From Clostridia bacterium (GTDB lineage Bacteria; Bacillota; Clostridia; Oscillospirales; CAG-272), in assembly GCA_017463865.1 (NCBI GenBank), contig JAFTOI010000024.1:1-51327 (forward strand): a stretch of 51,327 nucleotides of DNA, given 5' to 3'. This document shows positions 13,697-22,751 of the stretch, piece after piece. Both the position numbers and the translations under genes were made by a program. The notes under the pieces were generated by a model. The model was not told the DNA's origin. It did not search any database and worked only from the letters and a program-made list of their open reading frames with translations. The stretch's first letter is position 1. The number at the start of each line of letters is the position of its first letter.

Positions 13697-15223
13697 ATGG
13701 ACGCATTTCTCAAGATCATAACCGACGTCAACGGTGTGATCAATCATTATGTCTGGAACTACGGTGTGTTCCTGCTGATCGGTGCGGGTGTGATCATGAC
13801 GCTCTGCACCAAGGTGTTCCAGATCTCGCATCTGAAGCACTGGTGGGTTGAGACCATCTGCCAGGTCTTCAAGAAGGACAGCGCTTCCACCAAAAAGACT
13901 GACACCAAAACCATTTCGCAGTGGCAGTCGCTTTGTACCGCCCTTGCCGCTACCGTCGGTACCGGTAATATCGCAGGTGTTGCTGCGGCGATCGTCATTG
14001 GTGGCCCGGGTGCCGTTTTCTGGATGTGGGTGGCCGCATTCCTTGGTATGATGACAAACTTCTCGGAAAACGTTCTCGGCATTTACTTCCGCCGCCGCAA
14101 TGCCGACGGTGAGTGGTCGGGCGGTGCGATGTACTATCTCGCAGACGGCCTGGGCGCCAAGAAGGGCATGAAGCAGATCTCCAAGGTGCTCGCAGTGCTG
14201 TTCGCCATTTTCGCGATCCTTGCCTCTTTCGGTATCGGCAACATGGGTCAGGTCAACAAGATCACCCTCAATATGCAGTCGGCCTTCTTTGCAGAGGATT
14301 GCCTCGGCTACATCGGCGGTGACATTCCTGTGATCAATCTGGTCATTGGTTTGGTGCTTGTCGTGATCGGCGCACTGATCATCCTCGGTGGTCTGCAGCG
14401 CATTGCAAGCTTTGCTGAGCGTGTCGTTCCCTTTATGGCGATTGTCTATGTCATCGGCTCGCTGATTCTGATGTTCATGAACCTGGATAAGCTGGGCGAT
14501 ATGTTTGTCGCTATCTTCAAGTATGCTTGGGGCGGTCAGGCTGTGGCCGGCGGTGCGATCGGTACGGTCATCATCCAGGGCTGCAAGCGCGGTGTCTTCT
14601 CCAATGAGGCTGGTCTCGGCTCTTCGGTTATGGTGCATTCCTCCTCCAATGTTAAGGAGCCTGTCCGTCAGGGTATGTGGGGCATTTTTGAAGTGTTCTT
14701 TGATACCATGATCGTCTGCACCATGGCGGCAATTGTTGTTCTCTCCTCGGGTTACATCAACCTCGAGACCGGTGCGGTCGATCCGATCGTTGCGGCTGAC
14801 GAAGGCGCAACCCTCGTTTCGATGGCGTTCGGTAATGTATTCGGCTGGTTCGGTCAGGCATTCGTTGCCATTGCCATGCTGCTGTTCGCGTTTACGACGG
14901 TACTTGGCTGGTCGCAGTACGGCTCCAAGGCGGTCGAGTATCTGTTCGGTATGACCGGTGTGAAGATCTACAAGGTCATCTTCGTGTGCATGATCGTCTC
15001 GGGTGCAGTGATGAAGTCTTCGCTGGCTTGGGATATTTCCGATACATTCAACGGCCTTATGATGCTCCCCAACCTCATCGCCGTTGTCGCCCTCTTCCCG
15101 CTGGTCATGAAGATCACGCAGAACTACGTCAACCGCAAGATCAAGGGCAAAAACGAAAAGCCTGTTCTCTCCTATGATCCCGAGATTCAGGCCGAGATGG
15201 AGTCCAAGCTCGACGAGGAATAA
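13697..15223 (+). CDS. agcS: Sodium:alanine/glycine symporter (AgcS family)
   Basis: 508 residues with about eleven membrane segments. The family signature GTGNIAGVA lies at 88-96, and GCKRGVFSNEAGLGSS marks the second conserved loop. The carrier takes up alanine or glycine with Na+ across the cell membrane. Upstream glycine riboswitch and terminator point to glycine as the physiological signal and likely substrate. AAGGAGG lies 12 bases before the ATG at 13697, a slightly long spacing; no better in-frame start exists. The gene is closed by a GNRA-loop terminator. It fits with a sodium-pumping V-ATPase 3 kb downstream. Confidence 0.93.
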   Translation: MDAFLKIITDVNGVINHYVWNYGVFLLIGAGVIMTLCTKVFQISHLKHWWVETICQVFKKDSASTKKTDTKTISQWQSLCTALAATVGTGNIAGVAAAIVIGGPGAVFWMWVAAFLGMMTNFSENVLGIYFRRRNADGEWSGGAMYYLADGLGAKKGMKQISKVLAVLFAIFAILASFGIGNMGQVNKITLNMQSAFFAEDCLGYIGGDIPVINLVIGLVLVVIGALIILGGLQRIASFAERVVPFMAIVYVIGSLILMFMNLDKLGDMFVAIFKYAWGGQAVAGGAIGTVIIQGCKRGVFSNEAGLGSSVMVHSSSNVKEPVRQGMWGIFEVFFDTMIVCTMAAIVVLSSGYINLETGAVDPIVAADEGATLVSMAFGNVFGWFGQAFVAIAMLLFAFTTVLGWSQYGSKAVEYLFGMTGVKIYKVIFVCMIVSGAVMKSSLAWDISDTFNGLMMLPNLIAVVALFPLVMKITQNYVNRKIKGKNEKPVLSYDPEIQAEMESKLDEE

Positions 15224-15232
15224 ACTGAGCAA

Positions 15233-15264
15233 AAAATCCGACGCGAAAGCGTCGGATTTTCTTT
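15233..15264 (+). terminator. Terminator of agcS
   Basis: AAAATCCGACGC (15233-15244), loop GAAA, GCGTCGGATTTT (15249-15260), then T-rich. Confidence 0.9.
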
Positions 15265-15329
15265 TGCGTTCGCAAAAAAACTCTTGACAATCACGCGAAC
15301 GCATGTTATAATACGATCAAGCGAACGCA
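15265..15329 (+). promoter_or_regulatory. Promoter with three GCGAACGCA boxes
   Basis: TTGACA (15284-15289), 17 bases, TATAAT (15307-15312) is a perfect promoter. GCGAACGCA occurs at 15295-15303 (inside the spacer) and 15321-15329 (about the transcript start), and inverted at 15265-15273 (upstream of the -35). The two direct copies are 26 bp apart. This looks like an operator set for an unknown DNA-binding protein. Confidence 0.7.
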
Positions 15330-15355
15330 AAAGAAAATCAAAAAGGAGATCTCCC

Positions 15356-15895
15356 GTGAAAAAGTACATCATGTTCCTTGTCAAGCTGCTGATCGCCTAT
15401 GGCTTTGCCATGGCCGTCTACGCGATCCTCTTTTCCTCTGCGGCCGCCCAGGCGGCCGACAATGGTGAGCTGTCGGTTGCGAATGTCTTTCTTGGCGTCT
15501 TCGGTGCCACAGCGTTCCTGATCTTCAACCTCGTTCTGGTCGTCCAGTTCACCAGAGACGGCACCCTGCGCCGTGAATTCCAGAGCGAGACCAGGGGCAG
15601 AACGCTCACCATCGCCGACTATGTGCGGTATCTCCTGCGCGAACTGCTGATCTGCACCGTCATCTACACCGCCTTCCAGCTGCCCTACTGCATCTTCTAC
15701 ACCGTCTTCGGTTACGACCATGTGAATGCCATCTTTGTCGACAAGTTCTTCGTTATGGCCGCCGGCTTCTACACCCTCTGCGGCGGGATCGCCTTCCTCG
15801 GCCTGTTTATCAGCGTCCTGCTCTTCGGCGGCATCCAGCTGACTGCGCGGACGATGATCCTTCGTCACTGGGACGAAACCCGCCTGCAGCGCTGA
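15356..15895 (+). CDS. Unrecognised integral membrane protein
   Basis: 179 residues with a GTG start at 15356 behind AAAAGGAGATCTCCC. Four hydrophobic segments are visible: about 5-28, 43-64, 92-120 and 131-160. The first segment ends in AAAQAADNGE and could be read as a signal peptide, but the later segments make a polytopic protein more likely. A basic loop (TRDGTLRREFQSETRGR, about 66-83) separates the second and third helices. No motif tells the function. It has its own consensus promoter surrounded by repeated boxes, so it appears to be separately regulated and not part of the symporter or folT units. Confidence 0.65.
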   Translation: MKKYIMFLVKLLIAYGFAMAVYAILFSSAAAQAADNGELSVANVFLGVFGATAFLIFNLVLVVQFTRDGTLRREFQSETRGRTLTIADYVRYLLRELLICTVIYTAFQLPYCIFYTVFGYDHVNAIFVDKFFVMAAGFYTLCGGIAFLGLFISVLLFGGIQLTARTMILRHWDETRLQR

Positions 15896-15934
15896 GCCCG
15901 CTTCGGTCAAAATGACAAAAATTCCCGCGCCCTC

Positions 15935-15963
15935 TTGCAGAGGGCGCAATTTTGTGCTATACT
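15935..15963 (+). promoter_or_regulatory. Promoter of the folT leader
   Basis: TTGCAG (15935-15940), 17 bases, TATACT (15958-15963). The -35 lies inside a GCGCCCTCT/AGAGGGCGC hairpin that probably ends the preceding transcript. Confidence 0.7.
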
Positions 15964-15974
15964 ATATCCACAAC

Positions 15975-16069
15975 ACAGAGTAGGCGAATGTGCGTCAAGT
16001 GCTGCGCGGACGGGGAGTTGCCGGGCAGACGAAGGGGAAACCCGCGGTACATGCGCCGCATCCCGCTGT
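15975..16069 (+). promoter_or_regulatory. Tetrahydrofolate (THF) riboswitch
   Basis: ACAGAGTAG at the 5' end, GCGTCAAGTG, GACGAAGGGG and CCCGCGGTACATG, then CGCATCC and the closing CTGT, follow the order and wording of the folT-type THF aptamer (GGAGAGUAGAUG...CGUUAAGUG...ACGAAG...GCGGUGAAUC...GCAUCCGCU). The ends ACAG/CTGT pair. It stands directly upstream of a folate-type ECF transporter gene, the classic target. Confidence 0.85.
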
Positions 16070-16117
16070 ATCATACGGAAACAGTATGGTGAAGCGATTC
16101 CGAAAAGCAGAAGAAAT

Positions 16118-16145
16118 GCAGATTTTCGCCCCGGCGAAAATCTGC
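16118..16145 (+). promoter_or_regulatory. Perfect 13-bp leader hairpin
   Basis: GCAGATTTTCGCC (16118-16130) pairs completely with GGCGAAAATCTGC (16133-16145). There is no T run, so it is not a terminator. It may be a spacer fold between aptamer and expression platform. Confidence 0.6.
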
Positions 16146-16202
16146 CATACCTCTTCACTTTTCCCTCTTCACTATTCACTTGCCGAACACCGGTCGGCAT
16201 CT

Positions 16203-16247
16203 CCTCCCGCATGTTACACAGGATACCTGTCCAAACATTTCGGGAGG
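16203..16247 (+). promoter_or_regulatory. Shine-Dalgarno-sequestering hairpin of folT
   Basis: CCTCCCG (16203-16209) is the exact complement of CGGGAGG (16241-16247), the ribosome site of folT. ATGTT (16211-16215) pairs with AACAT (16234-16238) to extend the stem. This suggests translational control by the upstream aptamer. Confidence 0.7.
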
Positions 16248-16254
16248 TATTTTG

Positions 16255-16965
16255 ATGAAAACCAAACCACGCGATCTCACCCTGTTCCGCACCCCCTTCA
16301 CACCGGCCTACTGGCGCCTCGCCTGGGGCGAGTGCCGGTCGCTGAAGACCCTCTGCCTGACCGCCATCCTCGTGGCCATCTGCGGCATCCTCGACATTTT
16401 CTTCATCCCCATCGTCAATGCCAACGTCCTGCAGATCAAGTTCAGTTTCTTCGCCGTTGCCCTCTGCGCCATGGTCTGCGGGCCGGTGCTGGCCATTCCC
16501 GCCGGCTTCCTGATCGACACCCTCGGCTTCCTGCTGGGCGGCAACATCGCCGGCGGCTACTTCTTCGGCTACGCCATCTCGTCGATTTGCTCCTGCCTCA
16601 TCTTCGCGCTCTGCTTCTACCGCGCTAAGCGGATCACCGTGTGGCGGACAGCACTGGCGAAATTCTCGGTCAGCCTTTTCGTCAATGTCCTGCTCGGTTC
16701 GGTCTGGCGGCAGATCATGGTGGGGAAGGGATACTGGTACTACGTCGGCCTCGCCGGCGTCAAGAACATCGCGCTGCTGCCGCTGGAGGTGGCTGTGCTT
16801 GTCATCTTCCTGCGCCGCATGGTGCCGCTGCTCAAGAAGGCGAAGATCATCTCGCCGGAGGCAGAGTTCACCATGACCCGCACCGACCTCATCGCCACCA
16901 TCGCGACCGGCATCATCGGCCTCGCCGCGCTGGGCGTGTATGTGGTCTGGAAGCTGAGTGCATGA
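16255..16965 (+). CDS. folT: Folate ECF transporter S component FolT
   Basis: 236 residues with about six membrane helices. LTAILVAICGILDIFF (about 38-53) and the glycine-rich FLIDTLGFLLGGNIAGGYFFGYAISS (about 84-109) are typical of ECF substrate-binding S components of the FolT group. The protein binds folate in the membrane and works with the shared EcfA/A'/T energy module, which is not in this window. Assignment to folate rests on the THF riboswitch ahead. The ATG at 16255 follows GGGAGGTATTTTG, which can be hidden in a hairpin. A composite repeat element begins 13 bases after the stop. Confidence 0.88.
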   Translation: MKTKPRDLTLFRTPFTPAYWRLAWGECRSLKTLCLTAILVAICGILDIFFIPIVNANVLQIKFSFFAVALCAMVCGPVLAIPAGFLIDTLGFLLGGNIAGGYFFGYAISSICSCLIFALCFYRAKRITVWRTALAKFSVSLFVNVLLGSVWRQIMVGKGYWYYVGLAGVKNIALLPLEVAVLVIFLRRMVPLLKKAKIISPEAEFTMTRTDLIATIATGIIGLAALGVYVVWKLSA

Positions 16966-16977
16966 AGCGTGGGGGCA

Positions 16978-17369
16978 GGCATTGACCTAAACTTTGGCAA
17001 CAGCGGGGTTGGTTTGTGCTGATCTTTTCGCCCTCCCGGGCGAGTCGGGGGAGAAACCATCTCAGACGCCGAAGTTTTCTCCCCCCGACGCCCCCCTCAT
17101 CCTTGGCTGCGCCGAAGTTCCTGCAATAGATGTAAGTTGCCCCGCAACATTCGTTGCGGGGCATATTATTATGTAGAAGCTTCGGCGAAGCCAAGGAAGG
17201 TGGGAGTCCAGAGACGGCGGCAGAAGTCGGCAAAGCCGACTTCGTGACTTGGCAAAGCCAAGTCCGGAAACATTCGGCGTCTGAGATGGTTCCCGCCCTC
17301 TGGTCGCGCGGGAGCGCGAAAAGATCAGCACAAACCAATCCCGCTGTTGCCAAACCCGAAGCTAATGCC
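16978..17369. mobile_element. 392-bp composite element with long terminal inverted repeats (MITE-like)
   Basis: The ends are GGCATT (16978-16983) and AATGCC (17364-17369). Arm 16993-17030 matches the complement of 17317-17354 at 37 of 38 bases; 17056-17073 matches 17273-17290 exactly; 17101-17117 matches 17180-17196 at 16 of 17. The centre is a perfect 10-bp hairpin (TGCCCCGCAA, 17138-17147, with 17154-17163). No transposase is encoded. Each arm is one copy of a repeat that also occurs singly at 27400-27487 and 51041-51125. The right arm contains an extra segment (about 17201-17264) with two small hairpins. Confidence 0.8.
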
Positions 17370-17431
17370 ATTATTCCCCCTCGAGGTCTTTTTCAGCCCC
17401 CGCCCCATATATTGTCAGGGGAGGGATGACA

Positions 17432-17830
17432 ATGGACATCGGAATTGGATACGAGCGCCTGACCGCGGCGGCGGGAGGCGTGCGGGCGGAGGCGGTATTC
17501 CTTCGCCTGGAGGGCGAGGGCAGGGGCATCGAGCGGATCAATGCCTTCTACCGGCGGGCAGCCGAGACATGGCTGGCCCGATGCACCGGCGAGGGGGCAC
17601 TGCCCGGGCGGCTGCCCGAGGGGCGGTACACCGCACGCCTCTGCGCCGCGGCTGAGCTGGAGGGAGATGTCCTCGCTGTGACCCTCAGCTGGCGGCTTTG
17701 CCGCCGGGGGCGGCCGCTGGAGGAGACACAATGCCTTCACCGCTGGCAGCTGCCGCGCGGATATCTTCTGCCGCAGGCCAAAGCGAGTTTGCAAGGTAAT
17801 GAACAAAATTTGAAAGTAATTAAAGTGTAA
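17432..17830 (+). CDS. Hypothetical protein upstream of the V-ATPase operon
   Basis: 132 residues from ATG 17432. The ATG at 17426 is too close to the GGGGAGGG ribosome site. The reading shows an alpha/beta protein: RINAFYRRAAETWLARC, then GRYTARLCAAAELEGDVLAVTLSWRLCRRGRPL and HRWQLPRGYLLPQ. The 'fyrr...L.vTl.w......RPLeE' layout loosely recalls clostridial DUF3298-like proteins, but I am not sure. There is no signal peptide. It is followed after 117 bases by the ATPase operon promoter region and is probably not part of that operon. Function unknown. Confidence 0.6.
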   Translation: MDIGIGYERLTAAAGGVRAEAVFLRLEGEGRGIERINAFYRRAAETWLARCTGEGALPGRLPEGRYTARLCAAAELEGDVLAVTLSWRLCRRGRPLEETQCLHRWQLPRGYLLPQAKASLQGNEQNLKVIKV

Positions 17831-17847
17831 AATTTTTTCCTGTCCTA

Positions 17848-17876
17848 TTGCACAGCAGGCAAAAGTATGGTAATAT
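17848..17876 (+). promoter_or_regulatory. Candidate promoter of the V-ATPase operon
   Basis: TTGCAC (17848-17853), 17 bases, TAATAT (17871-17876), about 70 bases before the first gene. Confidence 0.6.
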
Positions 17877-17901
17877 TTATATTGGTAAATCCTATAGCAT
17901 A

Positions 17902-17928
17902 GCCGATCAGTCGATATCCGTGATCGGC
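17902..17928. promoter_or_regulatory. Inverted repeat in the V-ATPase leader
   Basis: GCCGATCA (17902-17909) and TGATCGGC (17921-17928) are exact complements 11 bases apart, just after the presumed transcript start. It could be an operator or an mRNA hairpin. Confidence 0.45.
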
Positions 17929-17947
17929 GATCAGAAATGGAGTAAAC

Positions 17948-18258
17948 ATGGCAAAACAAGCAATTGATGCGATCCGCGCGGCCGAGGCTGAGGCCCAGCG
18001 GATCACGGATGGCATTCCGGTGCGCGTCAAGGCCCTGCTTGACGAGGCCGAACGCCGCAGCCGCGTGCTCTGCGCCAAGACCGAGGAAGAGGCCGCCGCC
18101 GAGACCGAGGATCAGCTGGGACAGCTGCGCCAGCGTGCCGCGATGCTGCTCGAGCGAAGCGCCGACGAGGCTGAAGCCGAGGCCGATCGCCTCCGCGCCG
18201 AGGCGCACAAGCGCATGCCCGAGGCGGTAAAGCTGATCGTTTGGGGGATTATGGCAAA

Positions 18259-18268
<10 letters not shown>
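17948..18268 (+). CDS. ntpF: V/A-type ATPase peripheral stalk subunit H (G-like)
   Basis: 106 residues, almost entirely charged helix (IDAIRAAEAEAQRITDG; LDEAERRSRVLCAKTEEEAAAETEDQ). It is a coiled-coil of the type that pairs with subunit E to form the outer stalk. Position as the first gene ahead of subunit I is the usual order. The ATG at 17948 follows ATGGAGTAAAC. The stop overlaps the start of the I subunit gene by 10 bases, coupling translation. The similarity is by composition and place more than by motif, since these stalk proteins are poorly conserved. The symbol follows the Enterococcus hirae order and is tentative. Confidence 0.75.
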
Positions 18269-20735
<2,467 letters not shown>

Positions 20736-20752
20736 TCCCCTCGGGTGATGCC

Positions 20753-21418
20753 ATGAACGGAATCGAGAAAATTACCGAAAAGATTCTCGCCGAAGCCAAG
20801 GCGGCCGAGCAGGCCGCGCTGGAGCAGGCCGCCGAGAAGGCGGCCGACATTTTAGCCGACGGCGAGGAGAAGGCCGAGGCCATCCGCGAACGCATCGAGG
20901 AGAAGGCGGCGCGGGAGGGCGAGAGCATCGTCTCGCGGGCCAAGTCGGCGGCGGCCATGAACCGCCGCAGCATCGACCTGGCGGTGCGGGGCGAACTGAT
21001 CGACGAGGTCTTCGAGCAGGCCTTCACCCAAATCGCCGAGCTGCCGACCGAGGAATACCGCGCGATGCTCTGCCGCATGCTCTGCGACGCGGTGCTTGAG
21101 CAGCAGCGCACTGCCGAGGAAAGCCGCGCGCTCCATGGCGACGAGGTCGAGATGGTCGAGGCCTACGAGGTCGTGCTCAACGACGCTGACCATTATGCCA
21201 TCGGGCAGTCGCTGGTCGACGAGACCCGCCGTGCCCTGCAGGGGCGGATCGACCCGCTCGAGGTGCGCAAGCTGGTGCTGTCGTCCAAGACGGCGAAGAT
21301 GCGGGGCGGGGTGATCCTGCGCTACGGCGATGTGGAGACCAACTGCTCGCTGGAGACGATCTTCGCCCAGACCCGCGCCGCGCGTGAGGCCGAGGTCTGC
21401 CGCATCCTCTTTGATTGA
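20753..21418 (+). CDS. ntpE: V/A-type ATPase subunit E
   Basis: 221 residues. The N-terminal 90 residues are a long charged helix (KITEKILAEAKAAEQAALEQ...) that pairs with subunit H. The C-terminal part is globular with KTAKMRGGVILRYGDVETNCSLETIF, the conserved end that contacts the catalytic head. It is the peripheral stalk protein of the complex. It begins 17 bases after subunit K, and the next gene begins 10 bases after its stop. Length and order match the standard operon. Confidence 0.92.
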   Translation: MNGIEKITEKILAEAKAAEQAALEQAAEKAADILADGEEKAEAIRERIEEKAAREGESIVSRAKSAAAMNRRSIDLAVRGELIDEVFEQAFTQIAELPTEEYRAMLCRMLCDAVLEQQRTAEESRALHGDEVEMVEAYEVVLNDADHYAIGQSLVDETRRALQGRIDPLEVRKLVLSSKTAKMRGGVILRYGDVETNCSLETIFAQTRAAREAEVCRILFD

Positions 21419-21428
21419 GGTGGGCGCG

Positions 21429-22406
21429 ATGCTGAGACAAAACGATTATCTTTACGCCTCGGCCCGCATCCGCGCGATGGAGGCGGGGCTGATCGGCCGC
21501 GAGAAGCTCGAGCGGATGCTCGAGCAGCGCACCGCGGCTGAGGCGATGGCGCAGGTCGGCGCCGCCGACGCGGCGACGCCCGCTGCGCGTGAGGCGTGGT
21601 TCACCGCCCGCCTTGAGGCGGCTTACCGTGAGATTCTTGCAATGCTGCCTGCGCCCGACGCGGTTCGATTTTTACAATATCCATACGACTGCAACAATAT
21701 CAAGGCCGCGCTGAAATGCGCCGCCCGGGGCATCGACTGTGCGTCGATGCTGGTCGGCTGCTCGACGCTGCCGGCTGAGGCTTACCCTGACATGGCCGAG
21801 CGACGCGACTACAGCGCCCTGCCGTCCCACATGGCGGCGGCCGCCGCCGAGGCGTGGGCGGCCTTTGCCCGCACGTCCGATCCGCAGCAGATCGATCTGA
21901 TCCTCGACCGCGCGTGCTATGTCGATATGCGCGAGGCGGCACGGACGGTCTTCACGGCTGAGCTGGTGCGGACAAAGATCGACCTGACGAACCTGATGAT
22001 CTTCCTGCGCGTCCTGCGCATGGGGCTGACGCCGGCCAACCGCGCGATGCTCGACGCGGCACTGCTGCCGGGCGGTGATGTGCCCATTGAGCGCTTTTGT
22101 GAAGCACTCGAGGGCGGCGAGACAAGCCTGCGCGGAGCGCTGACCGGAACGGTCTGCGCCGAGATCTTCACCCGTTTCGACGGCGAAGAAGAGCCGACGC
22201 TGGCCGCCCTCGAGTGTGCCTGCGATGATGCGTGGATGCGCCGGGTGCAGGCGGCGAAGTCGGTCTCGTTCGGCGAGGCGGTGCCGGTCGCTTACCTGTG
22301 CGCGTGGGAGTACGCGGTCAAGAACATGCGCATCATCTGCGCCGGCAAGGACGCGGGACTGCCGGGCGAAACGATTCGCGAAAGGATGCGTGAGTGCTAT
22401 GCCTAA
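21429..22406 (+). CDS. ntpC: V/A-type ATPase subunit C (d-like)
   Basis: 325 residues starting at ATG 21429 (MLRQNDYLYASARIRAMEAGL) behind GAGGTGGGCGCG. A longer frame beginning at 21330 lies inside subunit E and is rejected. It is an all-helical funnel-shaped protein joining the rotor axle to the proteolipid ring. Conserved-looking parts include FLQYPYDCNNIKAALKCAARG (about 79-99) and the C-terminal PVAYLCAWEYAVKNMRIICAGK. The stop overlaps the start of subunit F by 8 bases. Confidence 0.9.
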   Translation: MLRQNDYLYASARIRAMEAGLIGREKLERMLEQRTAAEAMAQVGAADAATPAAREAWFTARLEAAYREILAMLPAPDAVRFLQYPYDCNNIKAALKCAARGIDCASMLVGCSTLPAEAYPDMAERRDYSALPSHMAAAAAEAWAAFARTSDPQQIDLILDRACYVDMREAARTVFTAELVRTKIDLTNLMIFLRVLRMGLTPANRAMLDAALLPGGDVPIERFCEALEGGETSLRGALTGTVCAEIFTRFDGEEEPTLAALECACDDAWMRRVQAAKSVSFGEAVPVAYLCAWEYAVKNMRIICAGKDAGLPGETIRERMRECYA

Positions 22407-22719
22407 GATCTGCATGATCGGCGACCGCGACAGCGTGCTGGGCTTTATGGCGCTGGGTTTCGCCGTCCACGAGGCGCCCGACGCCGAGTCGGCCGCCGCC
22501 GCGCTTCACCGCCTTGCCCGCGACCCGGAGAACGCGGTGATCTTCATCACCGAGCAGTATGCCGCCCAGATCGAAGAGGATATCGCCCGCTACAAGGACG
22601 ATCCCCTCCCCGCTGTTGTGACCATTCCCGGCGCCGCCGGCACCACCGGTTACGGCATGCGCGCCATCAAGAGCGCCGTCGAGCGCGCGGTGGGTGCGGA
22701 CATCCTCTTCAAAGAGTAG
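22399..22719 (+). CDS. ntpG: V/A-type ATPase subunit F
   Basis: 106 residues: [23 protein letters not shown] is the typical opening strand and helix of subunit F, followed by [16 protein letters not shown] and PAVVTIPG. It binds the central axle subunit D and modulates rotation. It overlaps the end of subunit C by 8 bases, and the ribosome site AAAGGATGCGTGAG lies inside that gene. The product is called NtpG in Enterococcus hirae and subunit F in most annotations. Confidence 0.92.
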   Translation: MPKICMIGDRDSVLGFMALGFAVHEAPDAESAAAALHRLARDPENAVIFITEQYAAQIEEDIARYKDDPLPAVVTIPGAAGTTGYGMRAIKSAVERAVGADILFKE

Positions 22720-22751
22720 GCTGTCCTAAATTACGAAAGAAAGGCCAAAAC

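Noticed and set aside
13586-15304. 572-codon antisense frame over agcS
   Set aside because: It opposes a clear symporter gene and crosses the riboswitch terminator; no protein family features.
16913-17371. Open frames within the inverted-repeat element
   Set aside because: They read through the two arms and hairpins, have no ribosome site and show no protein-like conservation. The element is non-coding.
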